From: Atopsyche davidsoni
Lineage: Eukaryota; Arthropoda; Insecta; Trichoptera; Hydrobiosidae
Reading direction: 5' to 3'
DNA: 64,000 nucleotides
Assembly: GCA_022113835.1 (NCBI GenBank)
Contig: JAILWY010000006.1
Coordinates: 8,184,001 to 8,248,000 of the forward strand
How positions within the stretch are numbered: position 1 is the stretch's first letter; each line of letters opens with the position of its first letter. The translations under genes and the position numbers were made by a program. Positions 1 to 12,535 of this stretch are shown here, in pieces. The notes under the pieces were generated by a model that saw only the letters and a list, made by a program, of their open reading frames with translations, ran no database searches and was not told where the DNA came from.

Positions 1-498
1 GATCGTTACAAACTATTATTACCTCTTGTTCCGAGTCACTTTATGAGAGGGGTGACCATATTTTATGATGTTTCAGTATTTTAAAATAAATTTCTGTTCA
101 GAACTAGTGCAATTATGAAAGTAAAATTTAGTTTAAGTTACATCGAATATTATGATGGTCCTATTCAAAACTAGTCCTTTTTTTCTGATATGATGGTCTG
201 CAACAGTGATATTTATTCTTATAAAAGTAATATTTTTTATCAACAATAGAAGTACAGTACATATTGATAATATACCGCATTACATATTAATATGCATTCT
301 TTTTTTATAGTTTTAGTCAAATACAAGGAAAAGTACCTAAATATAGATTATCAATAAAAAAAAATTGCTATCTTTTTCGTATGAAAATATTTAATTATAA
401 GTGTTATGAATTTATAAAACATAAAAAAAACCTGATTTTTTATCGGGCAGTATATTTAGCAATTGCATTTAACAATGACCAAACCCAACATTTATAAT
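1..498. other. AT-rich non-coding DNA
   Basis: No exon, repeat copy or long frame recognised; T- and A-runs only. Confidence 0.5.
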
Positions 499-512
499 AT
501 AAATATAATTGA

Positions 513-795
513 TTGATAATGATTAAGTACAATTTTTCAAATATTGAAAATTAAAAAATTTCATCGTGATTTGTGTGGGATTTGAACCCACATCTCCATG
601 CGTACATGGCCGGTGCATTCCCAATTATACCAACGAATCACTGGTACTAAGCACAAATCACGATGATATTTTTCTAATAGTTTCTTTACTCAATTTTCAA
701 TATTTGAAAAAATGTACTTAATCATTATCAATCAATCAAACCTGTATACAGGCAAAATCGTACTTCATGTGAGACGGTCTTCACAAAAATCAGTA
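513..795 (-). repeat. Repeat family A, copy 1: tRNA-like retroposon with inverted arms
   Basis: This 283-bp unit is flanked by identical 14-bp direct repeats (499-512 and 796-809), the mark of a retroposed insertion with variable-length target duplication. Inside, arms of about 45 bp (from 513 and ending near 731) are inverted copies around a tRNA-like core at 568-639 on the minus strand. Outside the right arm, 732-795 is a unique 60-bp segment that includes a small GTGAGAC/GTCTTCAC hairpin and is also present in copy 3. I do not recognise a named family. The element combines a SINE-like tRNA core with foldback-like arms. Strand is given for the tRNA-like core. Confidence 0.75.
568..639 (-). 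other. tRNA-like sequence inside repeat A copy 1
   Basis: Read on the minus strand this is exactly 72 nt. It has a 7-bp acceptor stem with one C-A mismatch, a perfect A box (TGGTATAATTGG), a 4-bp D stem with one G-T wobble, and a perfect 5-bp T stem with a 7-nt loop containing a perfect B box (GGTTCAAATCC). The anticodon arm is abnormal: instead of a 5-bp stem with a 7-nt loop, the best hairpin is CCATG/CATGG with a 4-nt loop, shifted along. It is therefore a tRNA-derived internal promoter rather than a working tRNA gene. Elements of this type can be transcribed by RNA polymerase III. Confidence 0.7.
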
Positions 796-809
796 ATAAA
801 TATAATTGA

Positions 810-3800
810 GTTTGAATTAAACTGAAAAAAAAATAGAATTATCCATTATATTACTTTGTTGGTTAATAAATTAAATATTTCGTTAATCCGTGCCCCATGG
901 TCGCCCTACGTTAAGTGGGGAGCCCTGCCCGTAACGAGCCACTGACATTCGATTTGAATAATGAATAATTCATCGGTTTTTATTTATCCTCCAATCCGCT
1001 CGCCCGATCGGCATCTGTCTTAATTATCGACCAATCACTCGGCCGTTTCTTTTTCAAATGTTTGTATCCAATAAAAGTGTAGTTCCGGCCCGCCTGGTAA
1101 ACCACTATTGTGTAATTGTGTAACGCGTGTGGGTTTTTCGACGAACCGACCAACAATCCGATGAAAAGTATGCATCAACATCCTGTCATCTTGAATTCTT
1201 TCCGAGCAAATCGGATATAGTTTAGATTCCTGAATTAAAAAAAAAATTATATATATATATATACTGCTTGAAGACAATTTTGATGGCCTTCAAAAATCAC
1301 AGAAGTAAGCATTGTTATATGAACGATTTTTTTTTCTTGATTGGATCAATGTACATAGATAAAAACGATTTGTTTTTATAATTCTTAAATACTTAATGAT
1401 TATTTTTTAATCTTTCACGTGTCAAGCCACCCCTGTCTCCCCGAGGGAAGCTTCGCAGATCGCAGCTCGGGCGATAAGGCCGAGTTCGGCGCGCTTCTAT
1501 GCGGCGTCGCTTGCGCCCATTCGCCTCTGCACAGGGTCGTCGTTAACTAATTAGTCGCTCAGAAGAACATTGTTTTGCGATTAGGGGAGGCCGGGGTGAG
1601 TCGCGGCTAACGATTCGGAGCTCGCCCTTTTGGGCGCGTCTAAATTTATATCGCTCTCCCCGCGTGGATTGAACATTTATCTCTATCAGCGATAATTAGG
1701 CGCGTGAGTCGGGACTTGTGCCGTGCGCTGGCGATCATTCATTTTTATTTGCTGCTAATCCATATTAACCTCACTCTCCCCGCGCCCGTGTGTACTGCCT
1801 TCGAAAATAACTATACCTGCAATATATATGGATATAACCATGAACGTTCCTGTAACGAAAAAAAGAGATACGTATAAAAAATATAAAAAAATTGCACATC
1901 TGTGTTTTCACTCGAGATATTTATTGTATTGTTTCAAAAAATCATATGTACCTATTTTACACTGGTAAATTTATTTTTAGATTATCTGATTTTATTAAGC
2001 AATTGATTAATCATTTGTTCTGAAAATAATTTAAAATTTATAAAATAAATTTTGTTGACTAAATAATCACAAGGAAACTAAAAGAAAAATTATCGCTTTA
2101 GTGAGTTTATGATAGCAATTGAATGACTGCCTCTGTGGGTTTGTGTGCTTATACCAAAAACGATTAATCAAACACAATTCTTATGATCAATATGTGTAAA
2201 CATAATTTAAAAATATGTAAAAGGCATAATATAATTTATTAATTGTGTCTTAATAATTATATATTTTCTCAACCACGGGCTTAGAATTATAGACAGTAAA
2301 AAAATTAAACGAGGTCATAATTAATCTTACTGCGTGTTTGTTTCTAACATTTTTATTTTTTTTAATAACGTCTCGGAAGCAGTCCGACGTCTACTGTTAT
2401 AAACAAACATGCAGGCGGATGCGAGAATCTCTAAACCAATAAATATTCAACTTTATATTAATTTTTATAGTTCCGCTTCTGCCGAAACGTTCCATCCGCG
2501 GTTTTTTTTACTCCTTCGACAGTATGGCGGGTGTGAACGCACCTTTGATATTATTTATGTTCTGTGAATACTCAACGCCACCGGCTCTCAAACTTCGGTT
2601 CGCCTGCGCATCAAAATAATAAAAAAAACTTCTGTATGCGTAGGTAGTTGTACAAACAATTTACGTTGCGATATTTTTTTTATATACTAAAAAGTTTACT
2701 TCTCATTTAAAATTCTATTTTTTTTATTACATTTTTGATTACTTGGCGACCCAATATTTTTCATAATTTTACTCATAGTAAACAATTATAACTTTTACAT
2801 TGAGTTCTACATCAAATATTTACAACATGTGTTCTAGAGCAAATTATATATTAGATTCTAGAAAGCTTACAAACCATATCAAAGCTATCAACATATACCT
2901 TATCCAGTACAAATTTTCTAAAATTCAGTATTGATTGAATCATAAAAATATTAGAGCCTTTGAAAAGCAAATCACTACCATTCGGCTATTCAAAGTTGTT
3001 GGTTACACAGGAATAATTTATCAGAGTCTAGATTTTGAGTGTTACTGAATTTTGACTTGGCTGTTATTTTTGAATATAACCTTCTAGAGGTCCAAAGTGG
3101 AAAAAGGCTTGAAGCCGCTGCCCTAAGTGGTGTCTGAGGGGATGGGATTGGGCAAAGGCCTGTTGTCGCGCCGCAGCTGACAAAACACTAAAGCTATTTC
3201 AGGATTTTTTATTTACTCAGGAAGAAATACTTTCTGCTCTCGGGGGCCCAAATGAGTTTGATTGTTTTGTTTTATTGGGCCGTAAATTACTGCCGAAATT
3301 TGAAAAATATTCCCGTATGTTATTTCACTGAATTTATGAGATTTTTTTTAGTGCTGCTGCTCATGTTGTGATATGCTTTTTATACGTTTTGGTTTTTTTT
3401 TAAGTGTACCAATTCCATGCGTTTAATTTTAGTTGTAGTTAGCCTACATAGCTCATTTCGAAATAAAACTGATTTATTTAATTTTTATTATCTTTTTTAT
3501 TTTACAAATTTTTGTAACTCCATGGATAAATATTGCTCACACGGGATACAAAGATTTATTTTTAAATATAAAAATTAAATTATTATCGACCAAACTTAAA
3601 CAGAGTCACCCTCATATCGTCGGCTTGGTATTCATCTCCTAGGACGGAGATCAAATTGGAAACCTCTCAAATGAGAGAACATCGTTTAACCACTGAGTTA
3701 AAAGCAAAGATTTACAAATAAAAAAAAGGCATATAATAATGATAGGTTTTTCAGTTTTATAGGGCTTCATCTCACGTTAGACAAAAATGTGTTTAAATTT

Positions 3801-4084
3801 TTGGTGCGTTTATAATTTATTTAATTTAATTATACTATGCTCCGAAGGTAAGTATTTATAGGTAAACATTAATTATTTTAGTATTACTAGAAATAAGATG
3901 TACTAAAACACAATACCTGAATAATCAAAATTCGGGATAACTCCCGCTGAATAAATAATTTAGCACTGAAGCGTAATGTCTCAGCTAAGGAGGCTTCTTC
4001 ATAAATGAGTAATTAATCCGATCTCCGACGCGATCTCCCACAGCCTCATTTTTATCTCGCAATGTCTTGTTGATTAAGAAGTAA
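810..4084. other. Non-coding DNA with two GC-rich patches
   Basis: AT-rich apart from GC-rich patches at about 890-1160 and 1420-1800 (the latter with CGGCGCGCTTCTATGCGGCG and ATTAGTCGCTC). No splice-bounded coding frame. Small frames are GC by-products. Confidence 0.4.
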
Positions 4085-4275
4085 ATTCCGGCGACGATGA
4101 TTGTAGGTTCCGAAGGTGATCTCCTTAATTGCCGCGGGATCCCTGCGCGAATAAAAAATCCCATAAAACACAAATCGGGGGATCAGCGGCGTCTAATTAC
4201 GGCCCGCCCGCGCCGCGCCAGTGCCGGCGACTCGATACTCGATCACGACCAACAAATCGCAACAACGAATCGCCA
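4085..4275. promoter_or_regulatory. GC-rich island, candidate enhancer
   Basis: A sharply bounded GC-rich block in AT-rich DNA, with CTTAATTGCC, CCATAAAAC and TCTAATTACGG (homeodomain-type cores). It shares a 24-nt, two-mismatch motif (4250-4273; core CGAATCGC preceded by ACAAC) with the island at 16.3 kb. No convincing reading frame. Regulatory role is inference. Confidence 0.3.
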
Positions 4276-4345
4276 CTAGGAGTGTTTTTAGCCGTTTTTT
4301 GATTTTGACGATAAAATTGCAGAGTAAAATGTTTGTATGGAGCGC

Positions 4346-4932
4346 TTAAGGGTCTTGCTACCTAACCTTGCTTGGTGTCCATCCCCCGTCTGCCACAAAA
4401 AAAGGAACGTTTTACCTGGCGAAATCGTGTCATTTTATTAATTTAATTGTACTTTATTTTTCTATATCGAAAGTTGATTTTTTTATAGAGTATTGAAAAT
4501 AATTTTTATTATTAAATTAACGTCCATTTTCAGGGTAGAATAAAATCTTGAAGATGTTGAAAAATTGGATAAAATGACGACTTTTCAATACCAAGGTGTG
4601 TTAAAGATTTTTTTTTTTTTTAATTTTTAAAATAATAAATCGCACTGGGTTTATATGTAATCTTTTTATTCCAATTGAAAAAAAGATTTTTAAATGTTTA
4701 GGACTCTTAGAACAGGGACATGACGAATCTCCAAATTCCTTCACTTCAATCGGAAAAAAACATATTTATCATATTAAAAGTAAATTTACAAGAAATAAAA
4801 ATATATTCTGTTCTGAAGAAGGCATGAATCTAACTTTTTGCATTTAATTTTTTTTGATTGGTGCAGTCGATTTTTCGTAAAACGGACCAGAAAATGATCA
4901 AAAAAATTCGAGTATGGGAATTAGACCCTTAA
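4346..4932 (+). mobile_element. Repeat family D, copy 1: TTAA-flanked miniature element
   Basis: The 587-bp unit begins TTAAGGGTCT and ends AGACCCTTAA, so it has inverted ends with TTAA at each outer edge, the target site of piggyBac-type transposons. It has no open frame of note and is AT-rich with long T runs. Two related copies lie at 36363-36845 (opposite orientation) and 44668-45105. Interpretation: a non-autonomous piggyBac-type MITE. The TIRs (GGGTCT) do not resemble those of the piggyBac-like copies at 24.4 and 58.1 kb, so the parent transposase is probably different. Confidence 0.6.
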
Positions 4933-7900
4933 GCTACACACGCAGCGACACAAGTAACTGATTTTATTTATGCGAATACCGTCATACGATTTTGAATGTT
5001 TTTTTTAAAATGGTAAATGACCCTAGAAAGGACGCTATTGACTAGTTATCATACTTGAAATTTCTTAAAGCTTGCGGTATCTTTTTTCTTAAAAATAAAA
5101 ACTGTTTCTTTGATTTTCTGTTTTTATCTTTTATGTGGGACCAGTGTCGCTGTGTCAAGTTTAGCCAGGAGATAATCAGCAGTAGCCAATCATCCACTTT
5201 AATAATGTAACTCTATAGTATAGGAATGTACTCAAACTAAAGTAAGTAGGAACGTGCGCTACTGCGCCATCTTGACTTCTTACTTCAGGTAGGAAACCGC
5301 TTTATCTTGAGAAGACGGATGACCGTGTAAAGTATTTAATGGGTCTTATCTGTGATGATGACGATAAAAACCTTTAATGAATTTCTCTCGTTATTGACGG
5401 AGGCTGTTATAGCCTATTAGCGGTGTTTCAAACCCATTATATCACAGCTGGGTGAGTTTGTCTCGTTCATTTAGACGGCAATGAGCTTTAAAATACAATG
5501 TGATAAATAAGTCGCAAAGAATTTAAATAGTGGTCATATTATTACCTGCTATAAAACATTAGGATATGTGCAAGACAAAAAGACCCGTATCACAAATCAT
5601 TATAGTATTTTAATAATAAACCAAACAAAAATGTTCATCTTATAATTACCTGTTATGACCTGAAACAGTTTCAGAAAAAGTTATTTATTTGCCATAAAAT
5701 TTTATAACAAATTTTACATAACAAAATATTTCATATAATCTTAACCAATTATAGAGTACTTGGTATTTCGAAAATAAATTATTCGTCGAAGGCCGAAATT
5801 TTTTTATGCTATTAAAATTTTGTAAAAACATTTTTACAATATACTGTGTCTGTGCACACAAAATTGCATCGCTTTGTCAGAATATTTTGCACGTAATTGT
5901 TTTTCGAATCTAGTCAAGTAGGCTTTCAATTCCAATACTAATTACCCTCAGCTCGCGCTCCCGCCCGGTAGGGACGGGTATTGATCTGTGTGAACAGGAA
6001 ACTAACGAGAGCAGGAAATTGGGCTTTAATTATTTTTTTTATCAGCAGATGAAGTATTCAATGATATGAATCTGTTATCAGTGGATTTGTGTTCAAAAAT
6101 TTCAGACGATTAATTTTACAGCGGGCATTTCCGAAACATTTGCCGGGAAAAAGTATGAGAAAAAAATTGGATTACGATAGTATTTCCAAAGAATTATTTA
6201 GAAAGTGTACACGGATCTGATTGTATAAGGTTATAAAAAGGCTCGTTTATTTTTAAACTGGTAGGTATTTTCAGTAAAAACATGTTTTATGACTGAAACA
6301 ATGAGTTCGACATAAATGCATCGTTTGGGGACGCAAATATTCTGGTCACCCTGTACTCTGCTATTCATCCGCGTGTCAGCTGCAAGGTGTACTGGAAATA
6401 TCTAACCGGTGTCATACAATTTATGGCAATTTTTTTTTCATATATATTATAGAAATAGCATTAAAAATGAAAAAAACACATAAAACGATATCTGTTGCTA
6501 AATATAATTCGATTCAGACAAAAATTAATGCATCGAGTGTCAGTTTTAATATATATATATTTTTGGTTTTAATAAAGTCCGTAACTAAATGGTTTATGTT
6601 ATATATATAATGTGCCTATTTTTAAAATGTATTTTAAAGTTTTATCCTAATATAGAAATACGGCGTACTTAAACTGACACCCATCTTGAATTTGGGTAGC
6701 TTTAGCAAACCCTATAAGCCTGGCAGCTTCTATATCGCCATGATGCTTTGCGTACTGTGGGTGATATTATGGAGGGTAGTCGAGCCCTATGGGATATCTG
6801 GTCTGCTTACAAAGCGGAGGGCTGGGGACTCCATATTATAACCATCAATAAAGCATAGATATTCGATAAAAAAATATTTTGATAGAATCAGACCTTTCAC
6901 TGGATTCACTTGCATTTTGCACAATTACAACTTTTCAACGAAAAAGAAGAGCTTATTCTGTAAAAGTCCCATTATTAGTTTGATGAGTATTCTAATTAAC
7001 AAGAAAATATTTTTTGGTAAATTGAAAAAAAATAATTTTTTTTTAGTAACCATTTTAATTTATTTAATTTCTTGCAGTACGTACAGCAAGAAAATATCTT
7101 TTTTTCATTTATGCATGCCTTAGAGTATTTTTTCTGTGAAATAACCTTTAAAAAAATATGTGACTGATAATTAAATATATACTGATATATACTGATTTTC
7201 GCATAAGAGAAACTACGTAGTTAATTAGTACAATCAGTGTATATAATTGGGTGCTCGGTTTTGGTATTCACCAAACCTCACTCAAACATTCCAATGGTGT
7301 TTCAATAAAAGGTTTTTCTATTTGCCATAGCTAATTCATAAATATATAAAAGTTAAATTAACATTTTATTTGTTAAAAAAACTATTGATCTCGGAACGAT
7401 GATAATGATTTTACCAGCTCTATTAATTAAAAATAGTTTTATAATATATCACATAAAACTTATATATTTTTGTTTATATACTCTACGAGAATATATATTT
7501 AATTTATGACGTATAATGTTATGAGATGTATTATGAATTTTCCTTTGTAAACGATGTCGGAACCTTAACTCTCGGCACAGCAGTGGCTTTATCGATTTAC
7601 CGTCGGGGGCGTAATCTCTGAGGATGCTATCGTCCTGACAAGGGTTGCTCCTTCGAATCCTAGCAGTGGTAAAATGACTAACAAGTGATCTGGAGCGCAA
7701 GAAGGCCTTTATTCATACTTTTCAACCCCCGGACGTGGCATTGTGTTCAAGGAAAAAATATTCAATGCTTTTTTGTCTGGAGGGATTTTTTGTGCCGGAA
7801 GCCTTTTTTAACAATTTTGAAACAATTAATTTTAATTATTAAAATTCTTTCAGGGTTTTATTCTATGCTAAATCAATGTCTTATTTAATCGCTGAAGTGA

Positions 7901-8309
7901 TTAGAATTTACGAAGATAAAAATCTATTTTACTTAGGCTGGTATTATAAGTATATCTTGTTCATTTATTGTTAGTGAAGATTTATTGTTCATTTTATACG
8001 CGTTAATATTTAGTCCGACTATCTCCCATAATACGTTTTTAGTGAATGAAAACTATAATTTATGGTATTTTCAGCATTATATATATATATTTTTTAATTT
8101 TTATGCTTTCTAATTTTAATTCAAATTTAATCATCTGGTATTTTTCTATTGAAAAAATTAGGTGATAAAAAAAAATATATAACATAAAAACAAAAAATAT
8201 TGAATGAATAAAATTGACTGACGAATCCACGTCGTATATCCTAATAATTGAGTTCGACAATATGATTATATTTGATTTATTATAATATGATTTATATGTT
8301 ACTACACAA
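4933..8309. other. AT-rich non-coding DNA
   Basis: Small GC-richer spots near 5950 and 7580. A TGGCAGCTTC...GGGTGATATTATGG block at 6720-6800 is unassigned. Nothing coding is supported. Confidence 0.4.
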
Positions 8310-8373
8310 ATGTATATATATTCTAGAAAATATGTATATATATTCTGACAATATGTATATATATTCTAGAAAA
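8310..8373. repeat. Short tandem repeat, about 21-22 bp x 3
   Basis: Three head-to-tail copies of ATGTATATATATTCT followed by AGA/GAC and AA. AT-rich minisatellite with no sign of function. Confidence 0.7.
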
Positions 8374-11300
8374 GTTAGAATAAATATTGAAAGAAATTTT
8401 TGTTTAATCCGATTACCTGGACTCATCAGCTAGGACATTATAAATATTCATTAACTAGGCAAAACGATTGTGTGTTGGACTGTCTTCTAGCATTTAAGAA
8501 TAAAATCTGCAAATATCAAATATAATATCATAAGTGTTGTGGAAGCTTCAATAAATTCCTTCCTTTCCTCCCCTGTAGGTATGTTTTATTACCGTACAAA
8601 TAATAAATTTAGTACTAGTGATATCCTGTGCTTATTTTTTTCCAAGTATTTAGGTTCAGTATTTAATTATTTTTAGTTTCTGAAGTTTTCACGTTAATTA
8701 TTACAATGTTTTTGGCCGTGTTTGCTATGTTTGATGTTTTATGGGGCGAGGCATTTTGTGTAATTTTTGTTTCGTTTCTAATAAATCTTTTTTCAACCTA
8801 AATCTTGTTTATATATTTTATGGCTATGTCTAAAAAAATGAATATTATATTAAGCATGCTTTTACTACATATTATTGATTAAGTCTATTATTCACAGTAA
8901 ATAAGTGTTAAATGCACGGCTGCCATGTTTCTGTACAAATATGGTTTTGAACACATCTGGAAAATAATTTATTTCATTGTAAAATTTTCAGGAAAATTAT
9001 TTTTTTTTTCTGCACGTGTTTTTAATAATGATTTTTATCATTCTGTGGTATGATTACATTTTAAAAATTGTACTAAAATTATACGTTTGCATATTTAATG
9101 CAACGAAAATAAAATATTTTCTAGCTTTGTTTATTGAATTTTTATTTTTTATTGAAATAATTATTGTTATATTTATATTTCGTTATCATTTTTAAGCAAT
9201 CAACTGCATTCAATTCTCAACAAATTTCCGGCCGTTTTTGCTTTTGCCGATATTTTGTGGAGTGTTGAATTCATTAATTTGCCTTGTACGATCCGTGTAT
9301 ATTTAAGTTACTTCCGTAACCATTATTCGTTATTTTGCTTAAGGGTTTCATCCCCGCATAACCGAATGTTCACTGGTTCATATGCCCTCTGAAATTAGAA
9401 GTGTTTTGCTTTGGACTTGGGAGGTATACGACAATCGCAGGGCGTGAAATGTGTCCGGATCGCTTGACGCCATCTCCGCAACGGACACAGGCTCGGGTAT
9501 TTTTGAATGGTTTAACGCTTTGTGTCTATTATTAATAAAATCCGGGTTAAATTGTGTCATGCGTGATATTCGATTGTTTTGCACGTGGCGTCATTTAGAT
9601 AGCCCGTGAATTTCACGAAGTGATATAGATAGATATTACACCTACCCGCATATGAAGAAAGATGTGATGACTGTATCAAGTACCACATTTACAAAGTTTT
9701 TTTTATACAATTATTTTTTTTATTCCACACACTTATCATCAGCACCTTGAACGTTTTTTACAGTATAAAAAAATACCCAAAATGAAGTGACGCTATTTAT
9801 TAATTACAAATCGGTTGCAAGTTGTGCCACTGCGTGTGTAGCCGTCTTTAGATATCATACTGCTGATCGATGGCCAAATACATTTAAAAAAAAAAAAACA
9901 ACAGGTTGTAATCAAATGATACTCATAAATTATATTTATTCTAGGTCAGGTATCTAGTGTGTTATCTTTTGCTGTAAAAACAAAATGCATTTATTTCATC
10001 TGATTTTATATGTTTATCCCCGCATAAATCATGCGACGGCGACCTTGCGATCTTGGACTGGTTTTGAGAAATCTAAATCAATATTTGAGACTTTCTTTAA
10101 GTTCTGCTGTAAAAAATATCTGATAACGATAATTGAGAACAAAAAAATATTATTCAATTTATTGTCGGCTGTTTCAAAGATTGACTGCTAAGATTTTTTG
10201 TCGTAACTTTTAACAGCAGGTGATTATTTATCTTACCATAAAAGCGATGGTAATCAAATACAAATGTTATTACGTATTCAGATATTAAAAGTATAATTTT
10301 AATAGATCACGGTTATTTTTTATCGATTAGTTTGATAAAAAAAAAGAAAAAATAATTAGATTTTATTGATGATCTAAAAATAAGAGTTATAGTTTTATTA
10401 TGCACAATAAGTCTCTTATATGGAATTTTATTATAAAATATACTCTTTCTTAATAGTTACACATTCAAAGCACAAAAATAAAAATTTATATTCAAATTAA
10501 CATAAATTAATAGCTTTGTTCGTGAGTTTTGGCAGGCGTTGTTATGAGTTGAGTCAGATTATTGGGTGATGGGCTGCTTAAAAGTTTCGGTATTGGTACT
10601 TTCTTCAGGGATTTTCGATCCCCGAAGATGATTCCACCACGGGGACCGAAAACCTGAAACCTCAATCCCCAAGAATCTAAATCAATTCATCAAAAGTTTT
10701 TTTCATTTACATATAAATACTTAACAGCAATGCTTATTGCAAAATGAAGCTTCTGGGTGCGATCACTTCTAGTGTAAACCAATTTTATAATTTTTATTTA
10801 TTAAGGATAGTAAGTTTTTGGAGCTATAACAATGAATTGTTTCATGTGTATTTTCTGTCATTCAAATCAAACAATAATCCAGCCTCCCTTGTACGTCTCT
10901 CGGCTGGGCAATATCAATAAATTTTATATCCCACCCCAAGCCGGCGCCCCGTTTTTGCGACGCGGTGGTGTGAACGCGTGTCCTTTATACAGCTTACGTA
11001 ACCGTTTGAGGCACCCTTTACCGCTCGACAATCCTTTGTCCTTTGAAGCCTTACGATTACAAGATATCCTTGAAATCACATTTTACGATCACGTGTTTTG
11101 TCATACACACAGGGTATTCAGTAATTTCATAATAAAATTATTATTTTGATTATTTGTATGGGTATATCATCTCCAATCATTTTGACAGAAGCCTTTCTCA
11201 GACTTGTTGAATTTAAAATAAAAACGTACAAAAGTATTCAGTGTTATGTTTTTTGTATAGACCGCACGTTTAGCCTTAAATAAAGTGTCTGATTCCTATA

Positions 11301-12219
11301 TAACTCTTTACTAATTTCAATTTGTATTCTTAAATTAATATATGGTATATATTTTTTTTACAGGTGAGATGCATAATTCAACACGTTTACAGTTGTATTA
11401 AAACCCCCACGACATTGATTAAGTAAGTGATTTATTTTTTTATTAGATAACCGTATTGTTTATTTATGTTGATCAAATTATTGCATTACAAGCAACCTAG
11501 TCCAATCTTACAATGCCTCAGCGCGTTCAGTTATCAATAACATATTTTTTATATTTTATTTCAGCTCTTTACATAGCTAACGAAAATAATGAATTGTCAC
11601 AGGTATATCTGTTTGTTTTATTAATTATTCCGTACCCTTAAACGGGCTCGGGTCCAAGATAACTCAATTAGAGCGCGATAGCTGCCCCCGCCTGCGGGAC
11701 GCCCCGCCATTACCTTTGATGCTGGGGCCGTCTGTAGGCAGGCGATTATAAACATATAGACGGATTAAGGAAATCGCATTATGGTTGAACACCAATTAAA
11801 ATTAAGTTCCTACAAATAACGCGAAGCGTTGTGGATATTAACCCCCTAAAGGTCACCGGGTATTTTCGGTTGATTATTCGGCCAGGTATGTCAGCCACGA
11901 TGCTTCATATATTACTTGTGCGCTTATTAGGGCATTCATCTAGTGATGTCGTGAGATGTCCGAATCCGAAAAGTAATCATCGTAATATTATTTTCTAGCT
12001 GAATGCTAAGCACTCGCAACTGTAATTTATTATGTTTGAAAAAAAAAAAAAACATCTAGAAACTATATATTTCTCCTCAACGAAATATCGATTATCATCA
12101 ACAAGCGCATGTTATAGTGGAAACACAACTGACGATCAAACTGCATTAACCTCTATTTGTACTAATTACTATCGGGTATTTTTTCGGCGATTTTCATCGG
12201 CAAAATCGCGATATAAAAT
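8374..12219. other. AT-rich non-coding DNA
   Basis: GC-richer patches at about 9410-9600, 10890-11060 and 11640-11760 are possible conserved elements. No exon recognised. Confidence 0.4.
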
Positions 12220-12535
12220 AGCCCATATCAATTTGTCGGTAGATGCAGCTTGTCGGTCGGTGGTCAATTGTGTTGCTGCGCGTGCAGTGCGCTTTAAACC
12301 GCAATTCGTTCTCATCGGATCGCGGCGCCTGGCAAAAAGAGCAAACACCAGATGGCACGGCGGGGAGAAAAAATTCGATCACCATAAACAAGAAGCGGTT
12401 CCAGATCGTCAAATCCATTAAAACACTTTTAAATGATCCCAAACAGGAGCTCATTAACGAGGTCGGCCACAAAGGGGCCGGCGGGGCGCGCCGCCGACGC
12501 TATCAGCGCCGATCATTAAGGCCCGATTGATTTTT
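12220..12535. promoter_or_regulatory. GC-rich island, candidate enhancer
   Basis: Roughly 315 bp, GC-rich, with overlapping open frames on both strands (a by-product of GC content rather than a gene). Contains ACCATAAACAAG, TCATTAACGAG, a run of GC-only sequence near 12478-12495, and TCATTAAGG. No splice-bounded exon seen. Confidence 0.3.

Noticed and set aside
568..639. Functional tRNA gene
   Set aside because: Although A and B boxes and D/T arms are good, the anticodon arm is non-canonical and the sequence recurs within a dispersed repeat with target duplications.
8405..8432. Minus-strand CTGATGAGTCC followed by GGATTAAAC, resembling a hammerhead core
   Set aside because: The invariant GAAA is replaced by TAAA and no matching cleavage site with helix I could be found on either side; probably chance or fully decayed.
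12032..12530. 129- and 95-codon frames on the plus strand
   Set aside because: Overlapping frames created by GC content; the block looks like a non-coding conserved element.
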